Below are positions 24,501-34,815 of a DNA stretch of 64,000 nucleotides, in pieces; position 1 is the first letter of the stretch; every line of letters starts with the position of its first letter. The translations under genes and the position numbers were made by a program. The notes under the pieces were generated by a model. It did no database searches, was not told the DNA's origin, and saw nothing but the letters and a program-made list of their open reading frames with translations. The DNA comes from Melastoma dodecandrum. Its lineage: Eukaryota > Streptophyta > Magnoliopsida > Myrtales > Melastomataceae. The DNA lies in contig JARUPY010000404.1 of assembly GCA_029817715.1 (NCBI GenBank), forward strand, positions 62,001 to 126,000, written 5' to 3'.

Positions 24501-26400
24501 AATATGGCCGGCCTTAAGCATGTCCGGTAGGCCCTCCTCATCGTAGTTTGTACGTTACGCCCGGGCTTCGTAATTTGCTTCTCACTTTTCTCCGTCAGGT
24601 CTCTTGTTCGCTTGGGTCATGTTGAAACACATTCCCGTGAGCTCCCTGATCGTCGCATATTACGTTTAGGGTTCAGTGTTCAGGGTTTGGGGCCTGGGAC
24701 CAGGGTCCAGCGTCCAGGGGCCGGGGGCCAGGGTCCAGGGTTTTATGGTTTTAAAGGTTTAGGGTTTAGGGTTTATGGTTTAGGTTTTATCGTTTTAGGG
24801 TTTAGGGTTTTAGTCCCCGGTTCGCTATCTATCTATTCGTCGTCTAAATCCGTCATGCTTCGTCGTTAGGCGTCACAGAGAGAGCCGCCTCCGACTCCTC
24901 CTCCTCTCAAATCCTCTTGTCTCGGAGGGGATACTCAAGGTGGATGAAATGGTGCATCTATTGTGGACCAAAAATATGGCCGTCCTCACGAACGTCCGGT
25001 AGGCCCCCCTCATCGTACTTTCTACGTTACGCCCGGGCTTCGAAATTTACTTCTAACTTTTCTCCGTCAGGCGTCTTGTTCGCTTGGGTCACGTTGAAAC
25101 ACATCCCCGTGAACTCCCCGATCGCCGCATATTACGTCGGTAAGTACCGAAGTCCCCGGTTCGTTATCTATACCTGGTTTGTTATCTATCTCTTCGTCGT
25201 CTAAATCCGTCATGCTTCATCGTTAGGCGTCGTTGGGAGAGCCGCCTCCGACTCTTCCTCTTCTGAAATCCTCTTGTCTCGGAGGGGATACTCGAGGGGG
25301 ACGAAATGGTGCATCCATTGTGGACTAAAAATATGGTCTGCCTCTCTCTTGCACGTCCAGTATGCCCCCTTATCGTACTTTTTACGTTACGCCCGGGCTT
25401 TGTAATTTACTTCTAACTTTTCTCTGTCAGGCGTCTTGTTCGCTTTGGTCACGTTGAAAAACATCCTCGTGAGCTCCCTGATCGCAACATATTACGTCGG
25501 TAAGTACCGAAGTCCCCGGTTCGTTATCTATCTCTTCGTCGTCTAAATCCGTCATGCTTCGTCGTTAGGCGTCGTTGGGAGAGCCGCCTCCGACTCCTCC
25601 TCTTCTGAAATCCTCTTGTCTCGGAGGGGATACTCGAGGTGGACGAAATTGGGCATCTATTGTGGACCAAAAATGTGGAGCCCCTTGCACGTCCGGTAGG
25701 CCCCCCTCATCGTACTTTCTACGTTACGCCCGGGCTTTATAATTTACTTCTAACTTTTCCCCGTCAGGCCTCTTGTTCGCTTGAGTCATGTTGAAACACA
25801 CCCCCGTAAGCTCCCTGATCGCCGCATATTACGTCGGTAAGTACCGAAGTTCCCGGTTCGTTATCTATCTCTTCGTCGTTTAAATCCGTCATGCTTCGTC
25901 GTTAGGCGTCGTAAAGAGAGCCGCCTCGGACTCCTCCTCCTCACAAATCCTCTTGTCTCAGAGGGGATACTCGAGGTGGACGAACTGGTGCATATACTGG
26001 GTACCACAAATATGGTCGGCCTCAGGCGCGTCCGATGGGCCCCCCTCATCGTACTTTCTACGTTACGCCCGGGCTTTGTAATTTACTTCTAACTTTTCTC
26101 CGTCAGGTGTCTTGTTCGCTTTGGTCACGTTGAAACACATCCCCGTGACTTTCATGATCGTTCCCCGGTTCGCTGTCTATATCTTCGTCGTCTAAATCTG
26201 TCATGCTTCGTCGTTAGGCGTCGTAGGGAGAGCCGCCTCCGACTCCTCCTCCTCTCAAATCCTCTTGTCTTAGAGGGGATACTCGAGGTGGACGAAATGG
26301 TGCATCTACTTTGGCCGGCCTCACGCATGTCCTGTTGGCTCCCCCTCATCGTACTTACGCCCGAGTTTCGTAATTTACTTCTAACTTTTCTCCGTCAGGC
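21540..26400. repeat. Higher-order satellite array of ~338-bp units with telomere-like inserts
   Basis: Thirteen units can be counted from the recurrent phrase CTATCTCTTCGTCGT at about 21713, 22170, 22509, 22844, 23336, 23678, 24017, 24356, 24830, 25187, 25527, 25864 and 26175. Basic spacing is 335-342 bp; three units are longer (457, 492, 474 bp) because they carry a telomere-like segment. Diagnostic differences define four unit types recurring in the order B, C, C', A, giving a ~1.5 kb higher-order period. Each unit shares CGGAGGGGATACTCGAGGTG, TTCTACGTTACGCCCGGGC and CTGATCGCCGCATATTACGT. No rRNA similarity was recognised. The array is bounded by copies A and B of the duplicated block. Confidence 0.9.
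22021..22160. repeat. Interstitial telomere-like (TTTAGGG-related) segment 1
   Basis: A GGGTTTAGGGTTTTAG-type tract with G-rich degenerate variants (GGGGCCTAGGGCCAGGGGCC) is embedded in a satellite unit. It is imperfect, so it is not a recent telomere addition. Similar tracts occur at about 23152-23325 and 24662-24815, at equivalent positions in their units. Confidence 0.8.
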
Positions 26401-26404
26401 CTCT

Positions 26405-26683
26405 TGTTCGCAATTAATTGGGGGATCTGCAATTAATACAAACACACGTGGCCTTTAATCCCATATCCTCCCCATAAAAAAAACACAGTTTACTTAATTT
26501 ATTTATATTACAAAATAAAATAAATGGAAGAAGAAGAAGAAAGAAAAAAATTAAAGAGTTCAAAAAGGTTGATGAATGAAATGAATGATGTGGGGCGGCT
26601 GATATGAAGAGGATCGAACAGTATAACTTATGACATTAGAAAAGTCAAAGTACCTGAAGTTGGATGTGCTACAAGTTGCAGTA
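26405..26683. repeat. Duplicated intergenic block, copy B, left part
   Basis: Homologous to 13980-14317 and, in reverse orientation, to 63528-63640. It contains TTATTTATA once at 26499-26507, which is the unoccupied version of the 9-bp duplication flanking the MULE hairpin at 62347-63527. It is interrupted at 26684 by another MULE and resumes at 28812. Confidence 0.75.
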
Positions 26684-28811
26684 AAGTTTTGTTACATTAT
26701 GACGTTAGTTTTCAAATTATTTCGTGAAATGACCTTCTAAGTTTCGAAATTCGTCAACTAACCTCGTGAAATCGGTCTTTGTAAGGCCGACTTCTGTATA
26801 GGCAGCGTGAAGTCGGCCTTTGTAAGGCCGACTTCATGGGATCCTTGACTCCCGCATGAATAAGGCCGACTTCATGAAACTTGGCAAAAAATTTCATGGC
26901 GAGGCCTACTTCCCTCAGACAAAAAATAAATAAATTTCGATTCCGATCATAATGTACATAATACTCATGACAGAATGACAGTAATGCAACTAATCTTTAA
27001 CAAATGTTTAATTAAAAGGAAGTACATGACAACTTAAGAACCAAAATCAATACAAAATACGTAATCAATCTATTTTTTTCATTTGCGCCGCGAGTAGAAG
27101 AAGACTCCAAACCACCGCTGAGAGTTGAGAAGAAGAGTCATCTGCATCACCTACTGGTGGTCGATCCCTCTTGCTCTTCCTTGGTGCTATGGGAGTGGAT
27201 GACGTAGAGGCATATGTTGCTGGAGTTCGAAAGGCATCCACTGGAGTCGAATCAATAACAAGAGACGGATACACCTCGTTCCCTCCTCCTCTTCATCATC
27301 CTCCTCCTGCTCCTTCCTCTTCGTGCTCCTCATTCGCTAACTCAGCTTCAAACTCGTTCTCATCCGCTGGCCCTTCACTACGTCCATACAAATGCATCGA
27401 GGTAAACTCTTTCAAGAAGCTGTGGCCCCTGCGAGAGATACCGGCGATGTGCTGTAATTCCGAAGGGTCACCTCTCTCGGATCGAATAGAAATGTCGTTC
27501 ATTTGTTGTGTCTGCGAAGAAAGTATATCAATACAATGATTTATATATTAATGAAGATAATAGTTATTGTACTTACCACTATGCTCTATCGCCACCATTC
27601 TAGCCTCAACATGCAGCGCTGTTACATCGGATAACACATATTCTTGTTGCATATTTCTTGGATTTGCAATAGCAAACTTAATCAGCAATTTCACATCTTT
27701 ATCCATTTTAATAGGAACCAGATAATACTTGACATCAATATCATTGAACTCCAAAACGGGATACCTATGAGCTATCTGTAATGAAATTGCCGATTACAAA
27801 CCGATAGCTTGGCATATAATGCGTTCAAAATTTTCGTAATTGACAAATTTGGGGATTTATGTTCTTGCTATTGAGCCATTATCATAACCAACTCCATCTG
27901 GTCCATTGACAATATTTCCATTAAAAAAGATCAACAGCTCAATCGATGACATTGAAACACAATACCTAAATCAATTGAGCTATCAAATTAAGACACAATA
28001 GTTTCAAAATTAATACAATATAGCTATAATATGCATTTTGTTGTTGCTTAATAACTACCTAATTAATTACGGTAATTAAGATCATTACGGTAATTACAAT
28101 TGATTAGTTGTTAACTATGGTTATTACTTTAATTATTGTACAATTACCTTAACTATTTGCTAATTAGCTTCAATTGGAATATTTTATTGTAATAAGTCAA
28201 ATAAACACTACTAAATCAATTAAACCCTAATTTACCCTAATTAGTACACAAACCCTAACTAGTCCTAAAATGCAACAAAATACTAATTAAACAAATAAAA
28301 AGTAAATTACATTTTTACCGTAAAGCGGACGGGGAAAGGGCAACAACGGGCATCAGTCGGGGGAAGGGCAACAGCGGGCGTCGGTCGCGAAGCGTACGTG
28401 TCGGGGCGTCGGGGCTCGGGGGGCTTGGGGGGCTCGGGGAGTCTCTGGATGGCTCGGAGCGGCTCGGGGGCAAAGGTTGGATTCGATCGGGGAATGTGTT
28501 CCCCGAGCGAATTTTTTTTTAACCCTAAAGAAGTCGGCATTTGTAAGGCCGACTTCCTTGACTCCCTGCGGAAGTCGGCCTTACTCCGCCATGAAAATTT
28601 TTTGCCAAGTTTCATAAAGTTAGTCTTTGTAAGGCCGATTTTATGGGAGAGTCAAGTAAGGCCGACTTCACTCTGCCTATATGAAAGTCGGCGTTACAAA
28701 GACCGACTTCTTTCTAAAGCCGATTTCATAAGGTTAGTTGACGAATTTCGAAACTTAAGAGGTCATTTCGCGAAATAATTTAGAAACTAACGTCATAATG
28801 GAACAAAACTC
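26684..28811. mobile_element. 2.1 kb non-autonomous MULE with ~90-bp TIRs
   Basis: The left end AAGTTTTGTTACATTATGAC is matched by the complement of the right end (GAGTTTTGTTCCATTATGAC), and similarity extends about 90 bp through AAATTCGTCAACTAACC. The flanking decamers AGTTGCAGTA (26674-26683) and AATTGCAGTG (28812-28821) match at 8 of 10 positions, consistent with an aged target duplication. Subterminal regions hold palindromic GTCGGCC...GGCCGAC repeats. The interior contains a decayed transposase N-terminus on the minus strand. It belongs to the same family as the elements at 37428 and 50220. Confidence 0.85.
27065..27965 (-). pseudogene. Remnant of a mudrA-type transposase N-terminal region
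   Basis: Reading the minus strand from about 27960: MSSIELLIFFNGNIVNGPDG, then stops, then YPVLEFNDIDVKYYLVPIKM and DVKLLIKFAIANPRN, then an acidic stretch (FEAELANEEHEEEGAGG) at about 27300. This resembles the N-terminal and acidic linker regions of plant MuDR-like transposases. Catalytic, zinc-knuckle and SWIM parts are absent. It suggests the host element is an internally deleted derivative of an autonomous MULE rather than a gene-capturing one. Confidence 0.55.
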
Positions 28812-29130
28812 AATTGCAGTGCGGGTGTCTGCGAACGTGTATATGATGTGGGGCGGCTGATAAGAAGAGGATCGAACAGTATAACTTATTACAATAGAAA
28901 AGTCAAAGTACCTGAAGTTGGATGTGCTGCAAGTTGCAGTGCGGGTGTTTGCGAACGTGTATTATTTTAACATAAACGGTTAGTCAAAAGGAGACAATAC
29001 CGACAGGAGGAGGTGTCGCAGGTTACGTATTTTAATACCTGGGAAGAATCCCAAAAGAAAGAAGCACACGATAGTAATAGGAAAATGGAATTTGTTAACG
29101 GCTGCCGTAAGGACACTACTTTATATTAAT
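28812..29130. repeat. Duplicated block, copy B, right part, with a ~121-bp tandem duplication
   Basis: After the MULE the block resumes with GCAGTGCGGGTGTCTGCGAA. A segment ATGATGTGGGGCGGCTGATA...GCGAACGTGTAT is then present again in tandem relative to the copy left of the element. The rest (GGTTAGTCAAAAGGAGACAA ... TTACGTATTTTAATACC) shows the site without the FAR1-type MULE that interrupts copy A. Confidence 0.7.
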
Positions 29131-30510
29131 AATGGTGATTTTACATTTATTATGCTTGATTGTTGTGATATTTCTTTTTTAAAGTTAAACATTGAAATTA
29201 TTGTCGTATGTATTGTTTTTACGAAAAGACATTACAAAGAAAGACAACACCTACAATAATTCTTAACCGGATGCTTGTCCTAAAATGTCTCACGTTAGTC
29301 GTCGCCCGTGTATTATTTTTAGTAGGCAGACAAAATCCACCCCAATATGCAAAAATTCAATTTCTCCTCCTCCTCCTCCTCCTTACTTGTCAAAAGTGAA
29401 GTGGATACGTGTTCGATTTTGGATACCAATCGCAAACACCATCACCCAAAAATCCTCCTTACATGCATTTGTCATGCCAGACTCCAGGCGGCAAAACCAA
29501 TGGCAATTCGAAAACTAACACCACATGATTTGATAAGGTATAATAAGGAATGGAGGGTGGTGGTGGTGGTGGGGGCGGGTGAGGGCGGGAGGGGGATATG
29601 TGATGATGAAATGTAAGAGATAAGATGAGTTCCCTTTCAATTTCAAAATACAATGGAAACCAACCAAACTCAAACCTACGACTGACTACACCACCCAGTA
29701 AGATCAGATCTGCTCTTTCTTGAGGATGAGGATGATGATGGTGTACGTCTGCAGGACCACTTCTACCCCCGGCTGCAAATGCAGCAGTTTTCTCCACCAT
29801 CACCATCACCCTAATCTCAATGATTGAATTAACTAAAAATAATATAATTGCTCCTTTCTTTCTTTGGTCCCCTCCCCAACTGATAAGCCTCCTCTTTTCT
29901 AGTGTACCATGATTCCTAAACCAAAGAAAAGAGGCCTTCTGCTCATCTGGGATTTATGTCCAAGTCAAGTTGCTGATTGATCGTGACATGGGGTCAGTTG
30001 TTTTCCTTCCCCCCCACCCCCGTCACCCCTAAGTAAAAAGGCAAGATATATGATATTTATAAAGAGTCGTTCCAAGGAATTGAAATTGGGCCTCAAGGCC
30101 CGGCCCATCACGTCTGTAGATTCCTTCCCATTCCCTCTTCTTTGCTGCTATTCAGATTTCTTCCCTCGTTCTTCCCCCCATCACCACCCCCCAACAAGAG
30201 AGAAAGGTAATGGTTGGATTTCGGGATCTGTTATTTTTAACACCGCCGATCAGTAATTGTCGGCGGATCCCGTCGTTAGGCATTTCTCCTTCTGTTTGTC
30301 CTTGATTTTCGGAGCTTTTTTGAGTTGTTCGTGAAATGTGTTAGGAGATCCCCTGCTCCGTGTGATCCCGCGTGGTTATTACTCTTCTTCGGGATGTTGA
30401 TGGTGGCGGAGGTGATGATTGCAGTAGTTTTTGATCTGACGATTTCGTTTCCGGTTTGTGGACTGGCAGGTTGATTGAAGATCTGCTTCATCCGGCTGTG
30501 GCGGGACAAG
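29131..30510 (+). promoter_or_regulatory. delta-COP upstream region and 5' leader
   Basis: No gene. About 29240-29990 is duplicated in inverted orientation at 61830-62290. G-rich (GGTGGTGGTGGTGGGGGCGGG, near 29560) and CACC/CATC-rich tracts are present. The leader near 30200-30510 runs into the start codon at 30511. ORFs here are not supported. Confidence 0.5.
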
Positions 30511-33500
30511 ATGGTGAGTTAGATCCTTGTTTCCATTGTCTCCGCGACGATTGACTGTGATGTGAGTTGTGAGGTATCCGTTGGTCAGTCACTTGCGTTG
30601 TATTGTGATTTTGTAATGTCGGTCGTAACTCTCGAGTTCTCCATCTTCTTGAGTGATAGCTATCTCCTTTTGTAGATTTAAAGGCATAGAAACCTAGTGA
30701 ATTATCGGCAATCTGTGCCCGCCCGGCATTTAAATTTCTAGTGGTTACTAAGTTTGATTGATTGTAATGGAGTCAGTTGAACCAATTTACAGCCTCAAAG
30801 GATAATCATTTTGTCTTTTCCACGTTTTGCGACGGTAATTCTACTTGTGAAGTGATGTGAAAATATAGTGGGAGAGTAAAACGGTAGATTTTTCAATGCT
30901 GTTGCTTAAGTATGCTGAAGTCATCTCCTCCCATCTACATAGACTCTACATCTATTTTCTTGTCCACGGTGCTACTCGTCCCGATTTGCAGTTTGCTTAC
31001 TTGTTTCCTTTGGGAACAGGTTGTTCTCGCGGCTTCTGTAGTGAGCAAGTCTGGAAAAGGTGAAAGAATTGCTTCTCTCATCGTCTCCGAATATCTTTTT
31101 AGTCATTCATGTTTGAGATTTTTATTAGTAGCCACCCTTCTTTTTGTCTAAAATGATTACATTGTCATGAAAGGTTTTATGGGTTCCATGATTTGATTTT
31201 TTAGTCATTCATGTTTGAGATTTTTATTAGTAGCCACCCTTCTTTTTGTCTAAAATGATTACATTGTCATGAAAGGTTTTATGGGTTCCATGATTTGATT
31301 TCCCGGTCGAGGCGACACGCTACTTTTCTGATGTTCATGACACTTTGTGATTTTCTTTGTTTTTATTCCGGAATGCTACTTGCCACTTATCTATGTTATT
31401 ACTGCCATTTTCTATTTCCTGGGGCAGTTCTTGTTTCGAGACAGTTTGTTGAGATGTCTCGTATAAGAATTGAAGGCCTTCTTGCCGCATTTCCAAAGTT
31501 GGTGGGCATGGGAAAGCAGCATACATACGTGGAGACTGAGAATGTCCGCTATGTCTATCAGCCTATTGAAGCTTTGTACTTGCTCTTAGTAACTAACAAG
31601 CAGAGCAATATTCTTGAAGACTTGGAAACTCTGAGGCTACTGTCAAAACTAGTATCCTTCTCCCAGATCACATTTTCTACCTCCATGCGTATCAAATATA
31701 TTTTCCTTGTCACTAGCTGTTTTTCTTTGTTTTCCGCCGTGACTGCTTGTATACTCGTAGGTTTTGTTTCAATTTTCAGTGGAGAAAGCATTCTCTGATG
31801 AGTTGGTTTTCCACTTGACAACCTACGTGTTCATAGAAATTCTCATGTCATGATTTTGTTTCTGGAATCTGAGATTGTGAATCCTTAAGTCTATCTCTAC
31901 AGGTGCCTGAGTATGCTTTGTCGCTTGATGAGGAGGGCATATGCAAGACTGCTTTTGAGCTGATTTTCGCTTTTGACGAAGTCATCTCTCTTGGTCACAA
32001 AGAAAATGTCACTGTAACCCAAGTTAAGCAATATTGCGAGATGGAGAGTCACGAAGAGAAGTTACACAAACTAGTCCTACAAAGTAAAATCAATGAGACC
32101 AAGGATCTCATGAAGCGGAAAGCTAGTGAAATAGACAAAAGCAAGGTTTGTTCTAAGTGATCCCTGGAGGATCTTCCTTCTTTGATGAGAACTATTTCTG
32201 TCCCTGAAGTTTTCTCTAATTTCTGTTCACAGATTGAGAAATCTAGAGCTGACAGAGGTGGTGGATTTAAGGCACTGCAATCAATGGGCTCTGGTGGAAT
32301 TGGAAGTGCTTTAGGGGATATGAGTATTTCCAGCGGTGGAGGCGGTTTTTCAAATAACTCTGGATTTCCATTGTCCACTGACTCCGATACATTTTCTACC
32401 AAGCCTAAAGGTTCGTGCCTCTGTATTGCGAGAATGCAAAGTCTTTTTTGTGAGATGCTGCATTAGTAATGAATCGTGCAAAATATTAGGTTTGCATAAC
32501 GGTTTCAATGCTTGATTTAATGGTTGTTGTTGTTTCCAAAAAAATTAACATTCTCCATATAATTCAAGGTCGTCCTCCTTCTGCTGCCAATGCTCCTCCT
32601 AAAGGTCTGGGCATGCAGCTTGGCAAAACACAAAGGACAAATCAATTCTTGGAAAGCTTGAAGGCAGAAGGCGAAGTAATCCTTGAGGACGTCCAACCAA
32701 AAGCTGCAGCATCCAAAATGGCTGCTGCTCCACTCACTGATCCCATCACTCTGACTGTTGAAGAGAAAATAAATGTGACGCTGAAAAGAGATGGTGGATT
32801 GAGTAACTTTGACGTCCAGGGAACCCTGTCTCTTCAAATACTTAACCAGGAGGATGGGTTCATTCAAGTTCAGGTTGGTTCCAAGTTCCTCTCCTTTTCT
32901 TTGTCTAGTTTTGTTTTGAGATCCTCTTCCAGGCCCTCTCCCCCACAAGAAAAAGACGAGAGATAAAAACCAGTCTCTTGCTGTCAAAATATTGGTTGCC
33001 AGTGGGGCTGCTGAACTTGATGGCGAGCAAAGTATCATTCTCATTAGCTAGAACTGTTGAGTCTGAGTTATGCTGCCACTGCACCAACCCTTTTCTGCCT
33101 AAGTACTTTCTGCTATATTATGTACTCAGCTACTTTAGGCTCCTTTAGCCCCACACCTTGTGGAAGGTAGTCGGTTAGCATTTGCTCTCCTTGCTTATCT
33201 GATTTTTTTCCTTGGCAGATCGGAAGTGGTAGTAATCCGGGAATCCTATTTAAGACCCACCCAAACATAAACAAAGAATTGTTCTCCAATGAGAATATAT
33301 TGGGCCTGAAAGATGCAAATAGACCTTTCCCAACTGGTCAAGGTGGAGATGCCTCAGGTGTAGGGCTTTTGAGGTGGAGAATGCAGAGTAACGATGAGTC
33401 GATGGTTCCGCTGACAAGTACGTCTTATATTTGATCTTCTACAAGTTGTGTATATCAGATGCAACTCCTGTGATGTTAAATTTTCTTTTCATGCAGTAAA

Positions 33501-34349
33501 CTGCTGGCCTTCTGTGTCTGGGAATGAAACTTATGTAAGCTTCGAGTATGAAGCTTCAGCAATGTTTGACCTGAGAAACGTTGTAATCTCTGTACCCCTC
33601 CCAGCTCTGAGAGAAGCTCCAAATGTGAGGCAGATCGATGGTGAATGGAGGTAAACTCAAATCTCCGCTACCTTTTTCCTTGCTTTGTGAGTAGGGAGGA
33701 TTGTGGAAAGTATGAGTGAGAGAAGTTTCCTAAAGTTTTGACGAGTCGAAAGAATATCAATATTCTTTTTGGAATTGTCATTTTTGCATTTTCCTAAGCT
33801 AGTGACTAGATGGATCTTTTGTGAAATTGTTTCCCTGTATTTCCGGTCGCCAGCTTGAACCATCGACAAAGAATCAATGATGTATCTGTTCCCCATATTC
33901 TTGCAGATACGACTCGAGGAATTCCATTTTCGAGTGGTCCATTCTTCTCATTGACAATTCAAATCGCAGGTTGGGTTTAATTTAAATACTATCTTTGAAC
34001 TTTTCTTCCGGCTTAATGTAACACTTCGAATTAATCACTCTCTTGAATTTGCAAATGAATTCTTTGCAGTGGATCTATGGAGTTTGTTGTTCCTCCGGCA
34101 GACGCTTCCGCATTTTTCCCAATCTCTGTGCAGTTCTCTGCCACCAGCACATTCAGCGACGTGAAGGTTTCTCACATCATATTCCCATCTTTTACCTCAC
34201 AAGACGTTTTTCAGCCATAGTTTTGCGTTTTTTGCCAACCGCGTGTGGTCCGTTTGCAGGTGGCAAATGTATTGCCTCTCCGGGGAGGGCCGTCTCCGAA
34301 GTTCTCTCAGAGAACCCAGTTGATTGCAGAGAACTACCAAGTCGTATAA
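30511..34349 (+). CDS. delta-COP: Coatomer subunit delta
   Basis: Subunit of the COPI vesicle coat in Golgi-to-ER and intra-Golgi retrograde transport; cytosolic and Golgi-membrane associated. Eleven exons: 30511-30513 (only the ATG), 31020-31059, 31428-31651, 31903-32145, 32233-32410, 32569-32873, 33219-33417, 33497-33650, 33907-33969, 34070-34166, 34260-34349. They total 1,596 nt, 531 residues, close to the usual ~527. The N-terminal longin-like domain is clear ([53 protein letters not shown]). The C-terminal mu-homology domain includes [20 protein letters not shown] and ends [12 protein letters not shown]. The first coding exon contributes only the start codon, so the reading frame depends on correct splicing of the first intron. 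Confidence 0.96.
31096..31303 (+). repeat. 102-bp tandem duplication inside delta-COP intron 2
   Basis: The stretch TTTTTAGTCATTCATGTTTG ... GGGTTCCATGATTTGATTT occurs twice in direct succession with a period of 102 bp and no difference that I can see, indicating a very recent event or an assembly duplication. It lies between exon 2 (ending 31059) and exon 3 (starting 31428) and does not touch splice signals. Confidence 0.9.
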
Positions 34350-34815
34350 AAGCTCCTCATCGGGATGTCGGACAACCCGAGTTTGCAACCACTAGTTGAT
34401 GTCTTTTTGGTCATTGCCCTTATGTTAACGAACACCCCCCGACCGGACTTGACCGGATCAGAGCAAGTCGGATTTTTTCGCATTAATATAAGTTCTTCAG
34501 ACTGCTTTGTTTTGTTTTAATTTAAGTTTTAATTTAATACGAGTAGATGATGGCGATTGCAGCGCTCAATGTTAGTATTCCACTCCGGACGGTATCAATA
34601 TCAATGGAAGGGATCCCAATAAGAATTTTGGACATTGGGAAGCCAAGAAACGGCAATTAAGACATTAAACGGATGTCTATATGCATAGCTTTCTTAGTAG
34701 GATGAGGTGATTGACGACGACGGTGCTCCATCTCCACCTTCTTCACCTCCACGCCATTCTCTCCTCCTCCTTTTCCTCCCCCCGCCGCCTTCTTCCCTGA
34801 TTCCCTGTCCCTCCG
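34350..34815 (+). promoter_or_regulatory. delta-COP 3' flank and arabinosyltransferase promoter/leader
   Basis: Spacer between two genes on the same strand. The right part is C/T-rich leader sequence (TTCTCTCCTCCTCCTTTTCC, 34758-34777). No ORF with family resemblance. Confidence 0.5.

Noticed and set aside
21713..26349. Regular repeats suggesting a CRISPR array or tandem rDNA spacer
   Set aside because: The units are ~338 bp tandem copies without short repeat/spacer alternation, in a plant genome; no rRNA sequence was recognised.
26684..28811. Pack-MULE carrying captured host gene fragments
   Set aside because: The only coding-like remnant resembles a MULE transposase N-terminus, so it is better explained as an internal deletion derivative.
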